From Primulina eburnea (taxonomy: Eukaryota; Streptophyta; Magnoliopsida; Lamiales; Gesneriaceae), in the NCBI RefSeq assembly GCF_022965805.1, contig NW_027331309.1, positions 248,001-312,000 of the forward strand: 64,000 nt of DNA, written 5' to 3'. Below are positions 1 through 11,630 of this stretch, one piece after another. Within the stretch, counting starts at the first letter, position 1. Each line of letters begins with the position of its first letter. Below the pieces are notes generated by a model. The model was not told the DNA's origin. It saw only the letters and a list, made by a program, of their open reading frames with translations, and did no database searches. The translations under genes were made by a program, and so were the position numbers.

Positions 1-2882
1 AACAAGGCATCTGTGTTACCCTCCATGTCAGCACGAATTGCCACATCAGCCATCCTCAACACCTTCTCTTTGTCTTCTTCTGTTGATGTAAGTGCCCCGA
101 TCGCTAGTCCGTGTCCTATTTCCTCGGATACGATGACTTTTCCGGTCAAAAGCTCGAGGAACACCACGCCGAAGGCGAACACATCCCATTTCGGATTGGG
201 CTTAAGACTTCGTAACGATTCGGGAGCATGATAAGGTGAGATTCCCATCACACTAGGGCTCGGGCTCGGAGTAGGCCCAGTGGAACAGTCCTGAAAGCTG
301 TCCCGCGAGGCTGTGGATCTCTTGCTCCCAAAATTCCGGGCTGATCCACCAGCTAATTTGGAACTATTATCGTCAGTTACCAGCCGTGCGAGCCCGAAAT
401 CTCCTATCTTAGGCTCCATGTTGTGACCCAAAAGAATGTTACTGGGCTTTAAGTTTCCATGTACATGCTTCTTCTCATGGATGTAACAAAGCCCACGGGC
501 CACACCTTTTGCTATCTTGATCCGCATTTCCCAGGGCATATGACCAGGGGGAAAGCCAGATTTTCCTGAAAATAAAGACCCAAAATGCGCATGTAGGTAT
601 CTAGAAAGATTCTATTTGTCTATCACCAGTCCCTTTCCATGCAGATTAAATATAAATTTTTCCTGATGACAGTGGACTTAGCTGTCTTGCGCACGGGAAT
701 TAGATAATAAGCAACTGCCGCTGGACGAAGGTTGACTTGGCAATAGACACACACACACACATATGTACATTTCAGGTATACCTACTCCATCTCCATCGTT
801 GTAAAGTTAGTCAAATCCGAGCCATCTTTATATAATTAGAAAAGCGAACTTAAAATATGAAAAAGTTATATAGATAACATATATGTTGACCCAGTATATT
901 ATATTTGAAAACCTCTACAAGTACAAGCTCCTATGGAGCTTATCCAGCCGAATTACAATGGAAGTACCCAAAATACGATAAAATTTAAAGTCTAAATTGT
1001 TTGCTGGCTGTGGCAAAAGTGGTGTGAATTTGATCCATTTTTCAAGGGTAGTTGCGTTGTTCAATCAATGCTAGCGTATTTATGTTCAACTCAAGTGCGA
1101 CAATACCAATTAAAATCTCGTACTACTTACTACTTGTCCGTTTTATTCTTAAAATTTTATACCGTCGGAATATGTAAATTAAGTAGAGTACTTACTGTAA
1201 CGCGCATTAGCCAGGCTGCCATTGGGAACGAAGTCGTAGATAATCAACTTCTCATCAGAACCCCAGTAGAACCCTCGAATCCTGATCAAATTCGGGTGCA
1301 CCAATTTCGCGATCACTCGGATCTGGTTCTCGAAATCACTGAACCGCTCCAATCCGTTTTCTCCAATCCGGCGGACGGCGAACGCGGTTTCGTCTTCGAG
1401 CACTGCTTTGTACGTGATGCTGGACCCCGATGAGCCCAAAATGTAGGCCGAGGCTTTGAGCAGTGTCTCGAGCTCCAGTTCTTTTTCACCGTCAACTGTT
1501 ACCAGAGATCCTTTTTTCTGTTCTTGGGGACTGTGCATTTCGTGATTCCTTGGCGGGTTTTCGGCTTCTTCGCTGTAGGAATTCGTGGTTACCGAGGATG
1601 TCTCTTCTTCATCTCCTGCGGATGGGTGTCTTTGTTTCTTTAAGCAAGTCCATGTTCTCAGCCAGTTGTCTTCTTCCGAGGATGATTTAGAGGACGTCCA
1701 GGCGAAGTCTTTTCCACTTTCTGTTTCCTTTTTGATGGTGATGTCCGGTTTCTTCTTTTTCTTCAGATTATACACGTAAATGAAAATCGATGCCAGGATT
1801 AGAATCCCAGCAGCGTCTCCTATGACTATTCCCAAGATTGCTCCAGTTCTCAGCCTAGTTCTTTTGCCTTTAGGTGGAGATTCAGCATCTCCGCCACCTG
1901 GTGCGAAGGTTTCTGGGTCTGAGTCTATAGTTTTCGGAATGGCAGCAATCGCAGGAGGAGAGTCTGGTGCAGAAGAAACATTAGGCTGTGTGGCTGCGGA
2001 GGATGGAATTGAACATAGATTGTTTAGTGGCTTCCCGCATAACCCCGTGTTGCCAGAGTATGAATTTATAGCTTGGTTAACGAAAAGATTGGAATCTGGG
2101 ATCGGGCCTGTCAAATTATTGAACGAAAGATCTATGATGGCATTTGTGGGGATTTGTCTCCCAAACTCCGGCGGGATTTCGCCGGAGAGTCTGTTGAAGG
2201 AAACGTTAAAATACACAATTCTAGTCCCGCCAAAATCTGGGGGCAATGATCCGTTTATCAGATTGAAAGACAAATCTAATATACGAACCGAATTAAATCC
2301 ACCAGGAATTGAACCAACAAAATAATTGTTCTTCAAAGAAACAACTGTTAAATTCGTAAGAGCTATCAAATTTCGCGGCAGGCTCCCCGCAAAAGCATTG
2401 TCGTAAAGATTAAGAACCTGAAGATTCTTCAACGTCCCCACTAGCTCTGGAAACTCTCCAGTGATCATGTTGTTCGAAACATCCAGAATTTGAAGCTCGG
2501 AAGCGCCGAACAGAGATTCAGGAATGGAACCATTAATGGAATTGCTCGAGAGATTAAGGTATCTGAGATTCTCGATCATTCCAAGAGACGACGAGATCGA
2601 TCCCAGAAGCCCGCAACCCGGGAGTGACAATCCCGTCACCCGAAGATAAGCTTCCGCCGAGCCCCAAGTCCCGCAATTGATTCCATTCCATGAACATGGA
2701 GTCTCATCAAATTCATTCCAGTTCCGCAGAACTCCGAAAGGATCACTCAAAATACCGTACTTGAACGACAACAAGAGCAGCCCGTCAGCGTTCAGCCCGA
2801 AACATCGAGCCCGAAGCAGCATAATAAAAGCAAGATTTCTCCACCGCCATAAATGGAGGATATCGAAATTTGGAGAGCTCAT
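1..2882 (-). CDS. Atypical LRR receptor-like kinase (probable pseudokinase), 3' end cut by window
   Basis: Two exons are visible: 2882-1196 and 565 to beyond position 1; the join (ACA|GTAAG donor, TTTTCAG acceptor) restores the reading frame. The start is the ATG at 2882; the open frame runs further up only to a TTG. Residues 1-34 are a hydrophobic leader. An LRRNT-type segment with CSWNGINC lies near 60-70, leucine-rich repeats span about 85-265, a Ser/Pro-rich juxtamembrane stretch follows, then a membrane helix at about 347-371 and KKKKK stop-transfer. The kinase domain starts near 480. The usual catalytic lysine position reads AVRR and the HRD triad reads HGN (about 598-600), while DFG is kept, so phosphotransfer is unlikely. 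This matches the plasma-membrane LRR-RLK group that includes Arabidopsis At4g37250. Role: probably a signalling scaffold (inference). The C-terminal lobe end lies left of the window. Confidence 0.93.
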
Positions 2883-4129
2883 GATTATGCACCACAATCA
2901 ACCCACATGTCACATCTTTTTTCCCTTCCAGAAACAAGAGAGAACCACAGTTAAATCGAGACAAGAACGGAGATTTTCAGATAAAATCCAACGAAATAAA
3001 CTGGTATTTAAGGTAGAGAAAGGGCCATGTGAGGAGGACGTAAGTGTGAAAGAAGATGCAATATATTGAAGGAAGAGTAACAGCTCACCACTTTTCTTAC
3101 GAAAAATGCTCTGTTCTGACCTTGGCGATAGTATATATTAATGAAGGTGATGCTACTTCAAGAAAATATTAATGATATGACACTCATTTCTTTATATTAT
3201 ATAATATGATGATATGAATATGGGGGAGAATGGTATCTTAGCTACGTGACATGGAGGTGAAGTCAAGAAGTGTCCTTTATTTATATATATATATCTGTCC
3301 TGATTGGGCTTAAGTCCGTATCCATTACTCATTACTTATAAAACTTTTCCAGCTCAGATACCGGAGCTTTTGACTTCCCAAAATTAGAACCTAAGACCTC
3401 CTGGACTTATATAAATCTTGACAACAAACATTTATTCAAGCATTTGGCAAAATAACTTTGTGGATGAGACCCGAATAATACAAATAGGTTGATGGTATGT
3501 TATATTTAAAGTAACATTTTTTCAAATGATCAATTCGACAACTTATATTAAAATATCGAGAAAATGTTACTCTAAACATGACACAAACTGAATTGCACAA
3601 CTATATATGGATTTATATAGCAACTTATATGAACATGAATTATAGGAATCCATTATTTCGAACATATATCTTCGACCAAAGAGAGATCCGAGTATCCAAC
3701 TTGGCAGCAATTCATGATAAAATTATAGAAGCCAATAGCTGATGGGACAATTTCATTTTTAATAATTACCCAATAGATATTGTCATTTCTTTCTTTATCC
3801 ACTCAACTTTCAAATTATTGTAGTGTGTCCACATATTTATTTTCGTTTAGTCAACTCATGCCTGAGAATTGTTTCTAAACCTCGGCCACCCATTTAAAAC
3901 AGAGGAGACAATTTTCCCCCCTCGTGAGCTTTATCTAATTCGATATGTTTTTTTTTTTATCTCAAATGTAATGAAATTAGGGTTTTATATCATATCATAA
4001 GTCTTTTATATCATATTTTAAATCAATAATAAGATCGACTGAAGAATAATCATGGAACAACAATAGACCGGTTATTAAAATATTGAACTTCAGTGAATTA
4101 AATCGAGTTTGATCTTCAAATCAAATGAG
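2883..4129. other. Intergenic, with upstream region of the LRR receptor gene
   Basis: AT-rich. A possible TATA box for the minus-strand receptor gene lies at 3132-3137 (TATATA read on the minus strand), about 250 bases before the ATG. No convincing coding sequence; short open frames here are antisense shadows or chance. Confidence 0.4.
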
Positions 4130-4243
4130 AACACTCAAAATAGTATTTCGTAAAAACTTATTAAATATTTAAAAGATATGTAAAAATATTTTTGGTTGAA
4201 GCTTTTTGTCAAACACTCAAAATAATATTTCGTAAAAACTTAT
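4130..4243. repeat. 32-bp direct repeat pair
   Basis: A 32-base sequence beginning AACACTCAAAAT occurs at 4130-4161 and again at 4212-4243 with one mismatch, 82 bases apart. It is noncoding; probably a local duplication or remnant of an AT-rich element. Confidence 0.6.
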
Positions 4244-7200
4244 CAAAATCAAGATTTCTAGAGTTTCTAAACACAACATTAAATATAGTTAATTAAACTT
4301 AACTGAATCATGCGTAAGATCATATATTTATTTCTGGCAAAAAATAGTGTTTAGTAACAAAAATATACATCGAACGATAAATACACCGTTGAACTTGATA
4401 GTTTAATCGACATATGACAAAAATCCACATAATGTATCACACATACATGCCTAAAAATGCAAAATTTTCTAAAATTTACCATCACTTTGTCCCATGATGG
4501 GAGGATGGAGTATTCGTGTGTTATCAGAAGTTATAGTTAGATGATTCAAATTTGTTAAATTGAGTAATAACTCAAACGTAATTAGCAATCATTATTCTTC
4601 ATCATAATAATTAAACCGACTTGTAATTTTTGTTTTTAGAATATGTGATCTTAATTAATTATGATATTAGTTGTGAGACATAACTTTTTTTGTTTCCACA
4701 AAAATTATAATTAGCAAAAACTATATAACTTAAATATTTTAAATTATAGAACAGTCTTGGACTCACGATATGGGCGCTCTTCCAAAAAGATAGATAATTA
4801 TTGATACCAAACAATGACAGTCTTCATACTAGGAGTTCTTAAATTATCGGGTTAATAAAAATTTTTTGGGCCAATTAATTAGATATTATTGTATTGAATT
4901 GGAAGGATAATTACAGATCCTTAATCCGATCAATGTTTTATATTTTATATGTTTTACGCAGAAGATGGATCTGATTTGAATGTTGGAAACATTATTAAAG
5001 ACAACTTTACGAGTAAAAAAAACGTTGGTATCATAAATTAAATTAATGGGATCTTCAGAAAATAAATTAGATTAATGGGTTTGATTTAGAAAGTACTAAA
5101 ACTTTATTAGCCATGGCATACATACTGGCCTGCTGATCTCATTAAATATTAAGATTACTAAATATCTAATAAATATTTATAAACTATTTTTCTACAAATT
5201 ATGGAAAACAAAATATAATAAATAAATTCAATTAACATTACGTAAAATGGAAAAAATAAGAATAAAATTTGTTTATCGTATTTTTTCCTCATGACGTTTT
5301 TTTTATCTAATCTATTTTATTCTCACAACTGCATTGATGTCATGTCAACATCACGTTGAAAAAAAAAACTAAAATTGACAAAAAAAAAAACAAATATAAC
5401 GGACTAAAACTGAAATTTAACAACATAAATTATCAAAATCGTAAATAGACAAACATATAGTATAAAAAAAATAACATATAGAAACTGGACTACATATTTT
5501 GGATTTTTTTTTTTAAAGGGAGAAATAGAATCTACATATTTGGGATAACTGAAGTATGTTTTTCAGCATATATGCATGTTAATGAAAGAAAATTTTGGAA
5601 AATAACATATAATTTGTACACGAATCAACCTTCACGGTAAGGTCGATCTCGGTATAGGAAGGTGGGTGATAAAACCTTCCTCCAAGGATTTGGCCATGGG
5701 TGGATCCTGTTGTTTGAAAACACGAAGTTTATATCGAAGTTCAGTTAAGTAAAAATATTTGAGTTTTTACTATTTTTTAGAACTGAGGAAAGAGTTTGTT
5801 ATAATTAAATTTCAATCTTAAAATTTCGTCCCAAACTCGAGATTTTTGAGTCGGGTGAACTATAATTAATCGTACGACATTTGCGTATGTTATGAAAACA
5901 GTCGTCATATGATGTTTGGGTTCTGATATAGTTAAATTTCTTTTGTTCATCCGATTATCGAACACTAACTCAAGAAATTGAACATAAATTTTTGACTTAA
6001 AGCTGAAAAAAAAGATGGCACGTGTTTGATTCAAGCACTATTTGATCATTCCTCTTGACTTAACACGATTTATCCTGTATGTAATTAAAGTAACCTGAAG
6101 TTGCCATAATTTTATTATTGCTTTCGATTTCCTTGGAAATCATAAATAAAGGGCGATGGTGGGGCCATGGAAATAATCAAATTAATTTTGGTGTAAAGTT
6201 CAAGGAAAATAATGATATAATTATACAGGCTCAGCTGTGATCGCACGTGGTTTGCCGCTTGCTTCTTAATTTTATCTAAATTATCGTCAAATACGCAGCC
6301 CAAAGAGTCGAATGTATGGGAGTTCGGAGTCCCCCCTTCTGAAAAATATGACAAATTCTTCTTTTTCTTTCAAGTTCATAAATCCAGAGTGTAACATGTT
6401 TTTTTATTATCATATAATTCCGGTTACGCTTCGGACCTAGATCTATGCATCACGGTTCATACAACAATGATGATGTCAATAATAATTTATTATTATTGGA
6501 GTTTTTCAAACGACGACTCCAATAATAGGAAACATATTATTAAATATATGTACTTTAAATATAATAAATAACTCATGATTATCTAATAAAATAATTTGAA
6601 CACAAATCTAATTAGATGAATAATTTCAGTTGAGAATAAAATAATATTCGTATCAATTAAAAAACTCTATGATTTTTCCTCTCTTGTTTCAGTACTAATA
6701 AACAACTATTTGGTAGCCCACGTGTCGTTTCATTTATTAAAAAAAAAATTACATTTTTTCCCAGAAAAAAATATATATTGTACATCAAGTCTAGGTTCTC
6801 ACATTAGAGGAGGGGGCTACGTTTCAACCCATCAATGAATTTTCAGCCTACAGACTAGGTCAACATTATACTAACTGTACTGTGTTTTTATATATATATA
6901 TATATATGTAGATCTAACAAATATAGCCAGAGACGGAGATAGGTCACTTGAGTCCAATTGAAGCGGCCCACAAGCCCATAATACCGTTCAAAACGGGTAA
7001 CCACACACTGCCAATCCACTAAGTGATTGACGCACTCATGCTCGTTTAGATATATAGAATATCGAGCTCGATTCAAATTTTTATTATGCTGAAGCTCGGC
7101 TTGTTTGAAAATTACAAAACTCTTGAATAGTTCGAGCTCGTTTATCATGTTTAATGAATTTGGAAAACGTATTCATCATCCAAAAAAAGGCCTAGAAGGT

Positions 7201-7585
7201 CTATAAAACAACTAAAATAATAGAGAGGAAAACAAGGGATCTCAATGAAATAAGATGCATTAAAGAAGAGTCGAATAGGGTGTTAGTGAATGAGCGAGTT
7301 GTGGTGGAAAAGGTATTTTAATCAAATTTATAATGAATAAGCTAAGAAACGAGGATATTAAAAAAAATTGTACTTATTTCTATGAAAGAAAATCGAGAGA
7401 AACGCATTTAATACGATATACATACACATACAAAAAGAGTCATATCCATATTAGGGGTGAGCTGGAATTCATAAATATATGGACATATTATATTGGTTGG
7501 TCGGTACAAATTAACTATAAATATAAATCAAATATACATGGGCCTAACAACTCGACCCATTAACATCCAAAAATGTGCACTCTGA
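4244..7585. other. AT-rich intergenic DNA without recognisable gene
   Basis: About 3.3 kb of low-complexity AT-rich sequence. It includes a short TA run near 6886-6906, and 5330-5470 resembles 48400-48540 (a diverged dispersed repeat rich in 'actaaaattg'/'aaatcgtaaa' blocks). Near 7040-7140 several GAGCTCG motifs cluster, as in subterminal repeats of some DNA transposons, but no terminal repeats could be paired. No coding region is supported. Confidence 0.4.
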
Positions 7586-8103
7586 ACTGTCACAAGTATA
7601 AGAAAATGAAGTTGTGCATTTGCAAACAACGGTAGCTTTTGAATTTGTGATAAGTGTTCGATCCTAACAATTAATATCAGAGCGAAATCATAGCTTCAAG
7701 TCTCCCAAGTAACATATCAATGGTAAAGGGAATGCTTGGTTAAGCGTGGATGAATAAAATAATATTGAAATGAGTGACCTCCTGAAAAGTTCTCGTGCGT
7801 TAAACTGCTAACGTCACGCCGCTTGATATGGTCGTCTAGATGAGCCATAAAATTGTGATGCAGATCTCAACGTATATTACTGTATCTGCTGAGGACATGA
7901 CCGATAGTAGAGAAATTGTAAAACCGAAAGATATGAGATAGTACCAACAGATAGACACACACCTCCATGTGACACATAGGTCTGACAGTCAGACCCAATA
8001 TCACCCAAGTAGCTACATTATGTGTTGTCACGATTATAAGAAAATAAAGTTATATTTTGACTATCAACTATAATTTTGGACATGATAATAAAGTATTGAT
8101 CTT
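7586..8103 (+). mobile_element. Possible degraded TRIM-like element
   Basis: Two diverged direct repeats (about 7587-7671 and 8026-8103, both with a TATAAGAAAAT block after TGTCAC) flank about 350 bases. The first repeat is followed by AATATCAGAGC (about 7673-7683), which resembles the initiator-Met tRNA primer-binding site of plant retroelements. This is the layout of a terminal-repeat retrotransposon in miniature. No polypurine tract or target duplication is clear, so the call is weak. Confidence 0.3.
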
Positions 8104-9336
8104 TACACTCTTTATATAAAAGTTATGGTCCCCTTCGCATGCCACCAAAAGGCAGGACCCAAGATTATGATCCACCCGACCTAAAGTGGCCCGTTTTATA
8201 ATTATTTGTACCCACAAACTAACCTAATAAAGACCTTGACCATATATTTTGTCCTATTATGACTTCTTCCTTTTTTTAATATCTTCCCATATTTTATATA
8301 ATTATTTTCATGTTTATTATATATTTTATTGTGGACACACTTTGGGGGTTATATATACATATCAACCATCAATTAGTACCACTTTATTAAGTTCGTGTCT
8401 GATTTCATGCCTTATTTTGTGGGAAAAGGGCATGTTAAAGTCCCTCGAACCAAAAAATATGATACAAGAATTTATGTACTACAACATTTGGCTTCTTTTA
8501 TGCAAATCAATTAAATTTTAGCCATAACTTCGAAAGATTTAAAGTGGCTATATCATCTTTGGCTGCTTTGATGTACATGCAGGGTTAGACTTATATTTTT
8601 TCTGTGTTACGCAATATATTGATCTACGTGAAAATAGAGTCTTGACCTCTTTTTGGTTATTGTATCTACCCAAGACAGGTTAGAATAAAAAATTTCACAA
8701 GATTGGAATAAATATCAAATTTTTGTTTATTTTTTAAAAAGTAGGCCAAAATTCGATAATATATATTAACTATTTTACATTAGCCAACTAACTTTTGATC
8801 ATAACGCGTTTGGTCCTCAAACAACTGTTGAAGTTAATGTTTTTTAAAAAGGAAAAGAAAGATTTCATTAGTTTGACAAATTGAATGGACTTTAATAATT
8901 CGCATAAATGGAAAAATTGAATCGGTCATCCTTCTAAGTTCTAACATCAATACAGTTAGTGCAATCGATGCTGAATTCAAACTGTTTAATCAAATAATTA
9001 ACATGATAGTAATACTAATAATAATAATAATATCAACATCAATCCTTAAATAATTTAATAATTATATCGATAAAATATTCTTAGAAATTCGAAATTTTTA
9101 GGAGAATTCAAGATAAATAAAATTGAAAAAAAGGAAATTATTTGAGAAAGATGGCCTATTTTGGGTAAATTGACCGTGTCCCGCATTTATTTCTCGAATC
9201 AAATCTCAACTATCCTATAATTTTTTATTACACAAATAGACTCACAACTTTGTCATGGAGGGAGTTGGTTGTGTGGGCAACGTCAGATCATATCGTATTT
9301 ATCTTGTGTTTCTCTATCATAAAACAACGACCTTCA

Positions 9337-9341
<5 letters not shown>

Positions 9342-9368
<27 letters not shown>

Positions 9369-9369
9369 T
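9342..9369. repeat. (TG)14 microsatellite
   Basis: An uninterrupted TG dinucleotide run of 28 bases, followed by imperfect TGTTTGTG units. Likely length-polymorphic. The flanking 8.1-10.3 kb is AT-rich and shows no gene. Confidence 0.95.
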
Positions 9370-10286
9370 TGTGTTTGTGTTCTATCTTTTTTAATTGTAA
9401 TTGGGGATTGATGGATCTCAAAACTGAATATAATTCTGGGCGGATATTGATGGATTTCGAACTCGATATCTGTTATAAATCTGGGAACATTTGATGCCAT
9501 TGGGAAAGAGACTTGCAACATATATATTCGATTTTTTTTTACCAGATATATGTTAAAAAATTTAGAATAATTAAAAGTTTGGTTTTATGGTACCACTAAT
9601 AATACCACATTTTGAGAAAGAAATGCAATGATTTTATCGAATATTTTTGTAAAGTCTCGTTGTATTAATATTTCCAACACACTTTTCTTGGTTACAGATG
9701 TGAAGTAGCTATAAATAAATTTGGTTGATTCCCAAATCCCAAGTACTTGAAACCTGTAGTTATTTGTAAAAGAAAATTGCTTAGTCATTTTTTATTTTAG
9801 AAAAAAAGAATTTTATTCGTAAGTTATGTTAGATCATATTGCGATCTAATGTGATTATATTTATTCCGTCGATGTATTACTACAAAAGATTTATAATGAG
9901 ATGTTGTCTTCGGAATATTACACTAAGCTGTATACATAGCAAGAAAAATGTATGATATCATCAAAAATAATTAAATTTTTAGCTAATTTATTCTATAATT
10001 TCTCTTATTATTAATATCAATGAAAAGAATATTTTAGAAATCAGAGGAATATATATGTTTGTATCTCCCATTTGATAGTATAATTTGTCTCAGCCTGTGA
10101 ACGTAGTACTGGGGCAGTTGGATCTGTGGTACGAGAGGAGGACGACAACGGGAATCAGGGGATCTGTACTTCAGTTGGCGTACCTACTGCTTTATTTTTT
10201 GTACCATTCAACCATCATCCATTCAAGATATCTTGAATCCCAATGTGTGACCTTATCTATTTTGTCTTTTAGGAATAAAAAGAACT

Positions 10287-10342
10287 TTTCTTCGGGAATA
10301 AAATAATGTTATTTTCTTCGGGAATAAAATAATGTTATTTTG
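10287..10342. repeat. 26-bp tandem duplication
   Basis: The block TTCGGGAATAAAATAATG plus TTATTTTC is present twice in direct tandem, at about 10291 and 10317, with period 26 and no mismatch seen. Noncoding. Confidence 0.8.
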
Positions 10343-10378
10343 CATTATATTAATCCTCAAAATTTATGTTAGATGAAA

Positions 10379-10513
10379 TCACGGATAGTATTTCGTGAGA
10401 CATATTTTTTATTTGGGTCATTCATGAAAAAAATATTACTTTTTATTGTGAATATTGGTAGGGTTGACTCGTCTCACATATAAAGATTCGTGAAACCGTC
10501 TCACAAGAGACAT
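10379..10513 (+). mobile_element. GAGAC inverted-repeat MITE, copy 1 (5' end eroded)
   Basis: Member of the dispersed family described under the copy at 23446-23624. Recognisable blocks: GTATTTCGTGAGACAT, TTTATTTGGGTCATTCATG, ATTACTTTTTATTGTGAAT, GTTGACTCGTCTCAC and the 3' end CCGTCTCACAAGAGAC. The outer 5' palindrome is missing or decayed. Confidence 0.75.
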
Positions 10514-10936
10514 ACTCATATTAATCTGAAATGTGTGCAATTACTCGTCTGATATTAATATTTCAAGTTTAAGATTTAATTGTAACAAACTTATAAGTTA
10601 TAAACAATCAAAAAACAAATTTGTGGTTGAAGTCTATCAAGAGATGTCTGAGTTGGTGAAGGAAGAAACTAGTTGAGCCATTGATCAATGGTCATAATTG
10701 ATTCCTCATACCAAAAAAATTTCAGACGAATCTGTCGTACATAACTCGTCAAGTGTGATAATTTGACTAACATGATTTGTGGATTACTACATCAACTCGA
10801 AAATTTATCCAATAAATAAAAAAAAGAAATCGTTATAATAAAAATAGTGCATGATTGAATCATTAATGTGGTTTATAAATTATTTATATTTACTTTTTAC
10901 AAATCAACATATTTAATGTAAGGAATATTTGAGTGC

Positions 10937-11106
10937 AAAAATTTGTGTGATACGATCTCACAGATCGTATTTTGTGAAACATATCTCTTATTTAGGTAAT
11001 CCATGAAAAAATATTACTTTTTATACTAAGAGTATTATTTTTTATTGTGAAAATCGATAGGATTGACCCGTCTCACAGATAAAGATTCATGAGACCGTCT
11101 TATAAA
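10937..11106 (+). mobile_element. GAGAC inverted-repeat MITE, copy 2
   Basis: Near full-length copy, only 420 bases from copy 1 and in the same orientation. The 5' palindrome reads GTGTGATACGATCTCAC, and the 3' end GAGACCGTCTTATAAAACCC is decayed relative to the family. Confidence 0.8.
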
Positions 11107-11427
11107 ACCCTAAACTTCATACGGGACTTATACTTTTCATTTCCCATTTCATAGAGAGCCCTACTCATGTTTGAGTAACAAAAATGAGTGAAAGCAAGTG
11201 GGATATTGTTTTGGGAACTTTAATGCATGATAGCTGTCATACACCCAATTTCCCAATCTTTTCATGCAGTGGACCGTGCATTGTTTTCACTATTTCAATG
11301 ACCGTTCAACTATTGCATCGACAAAATTTTATTTACCTAGAGGGCTTTTATATATGCGTATATAGTTTCGTGTCTAGATAATTAAAAAAAATTGCTAATT
11401 CAAAATAACAGCTTCAAATATAAATAA

Positions 11428-11630
11428 GGGGAAGTTGGTGAAAAATCCCTAATAAAAACATTTCTTTGGCTTCACTTCCTACCCACAAAATTGTGGTACT
11501 ATGTCATACAAAATGTGGTACACTTCATGTGGAAATGTGGTACACTTCATGTGGAAATGTGGTACTAAAAAAGTACCTAGGGACTGAACACAAAAAAAAA
11601 AATGACGGCTGGGGACTGAACCCAAATTTC
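11428..11630 (+). repeat. Dispersed repeat, copy A (with internal 22-bp tandem duplication)
   Basis: This stretch matches 35925-36098 in inverted orientation, including blocks GAAGTTGGTGAAAAAT, TACCCACAAAATTGTGGTA, CATACAAAATGTGGTA and GGGACTGAACACAAAAAA. In this copy a 22-base unit starting GTGGTACACTTCATG is present twice in tandem (from about 11515). No coding potential. Type of element unknown. Confidence 0.8.

Noticed and set aside
1780..2325. 181-codon plus-strand open frame
   Set aside because: Antisense shadow of the LRR receptor gene, which has strong family similarity on the other strand.
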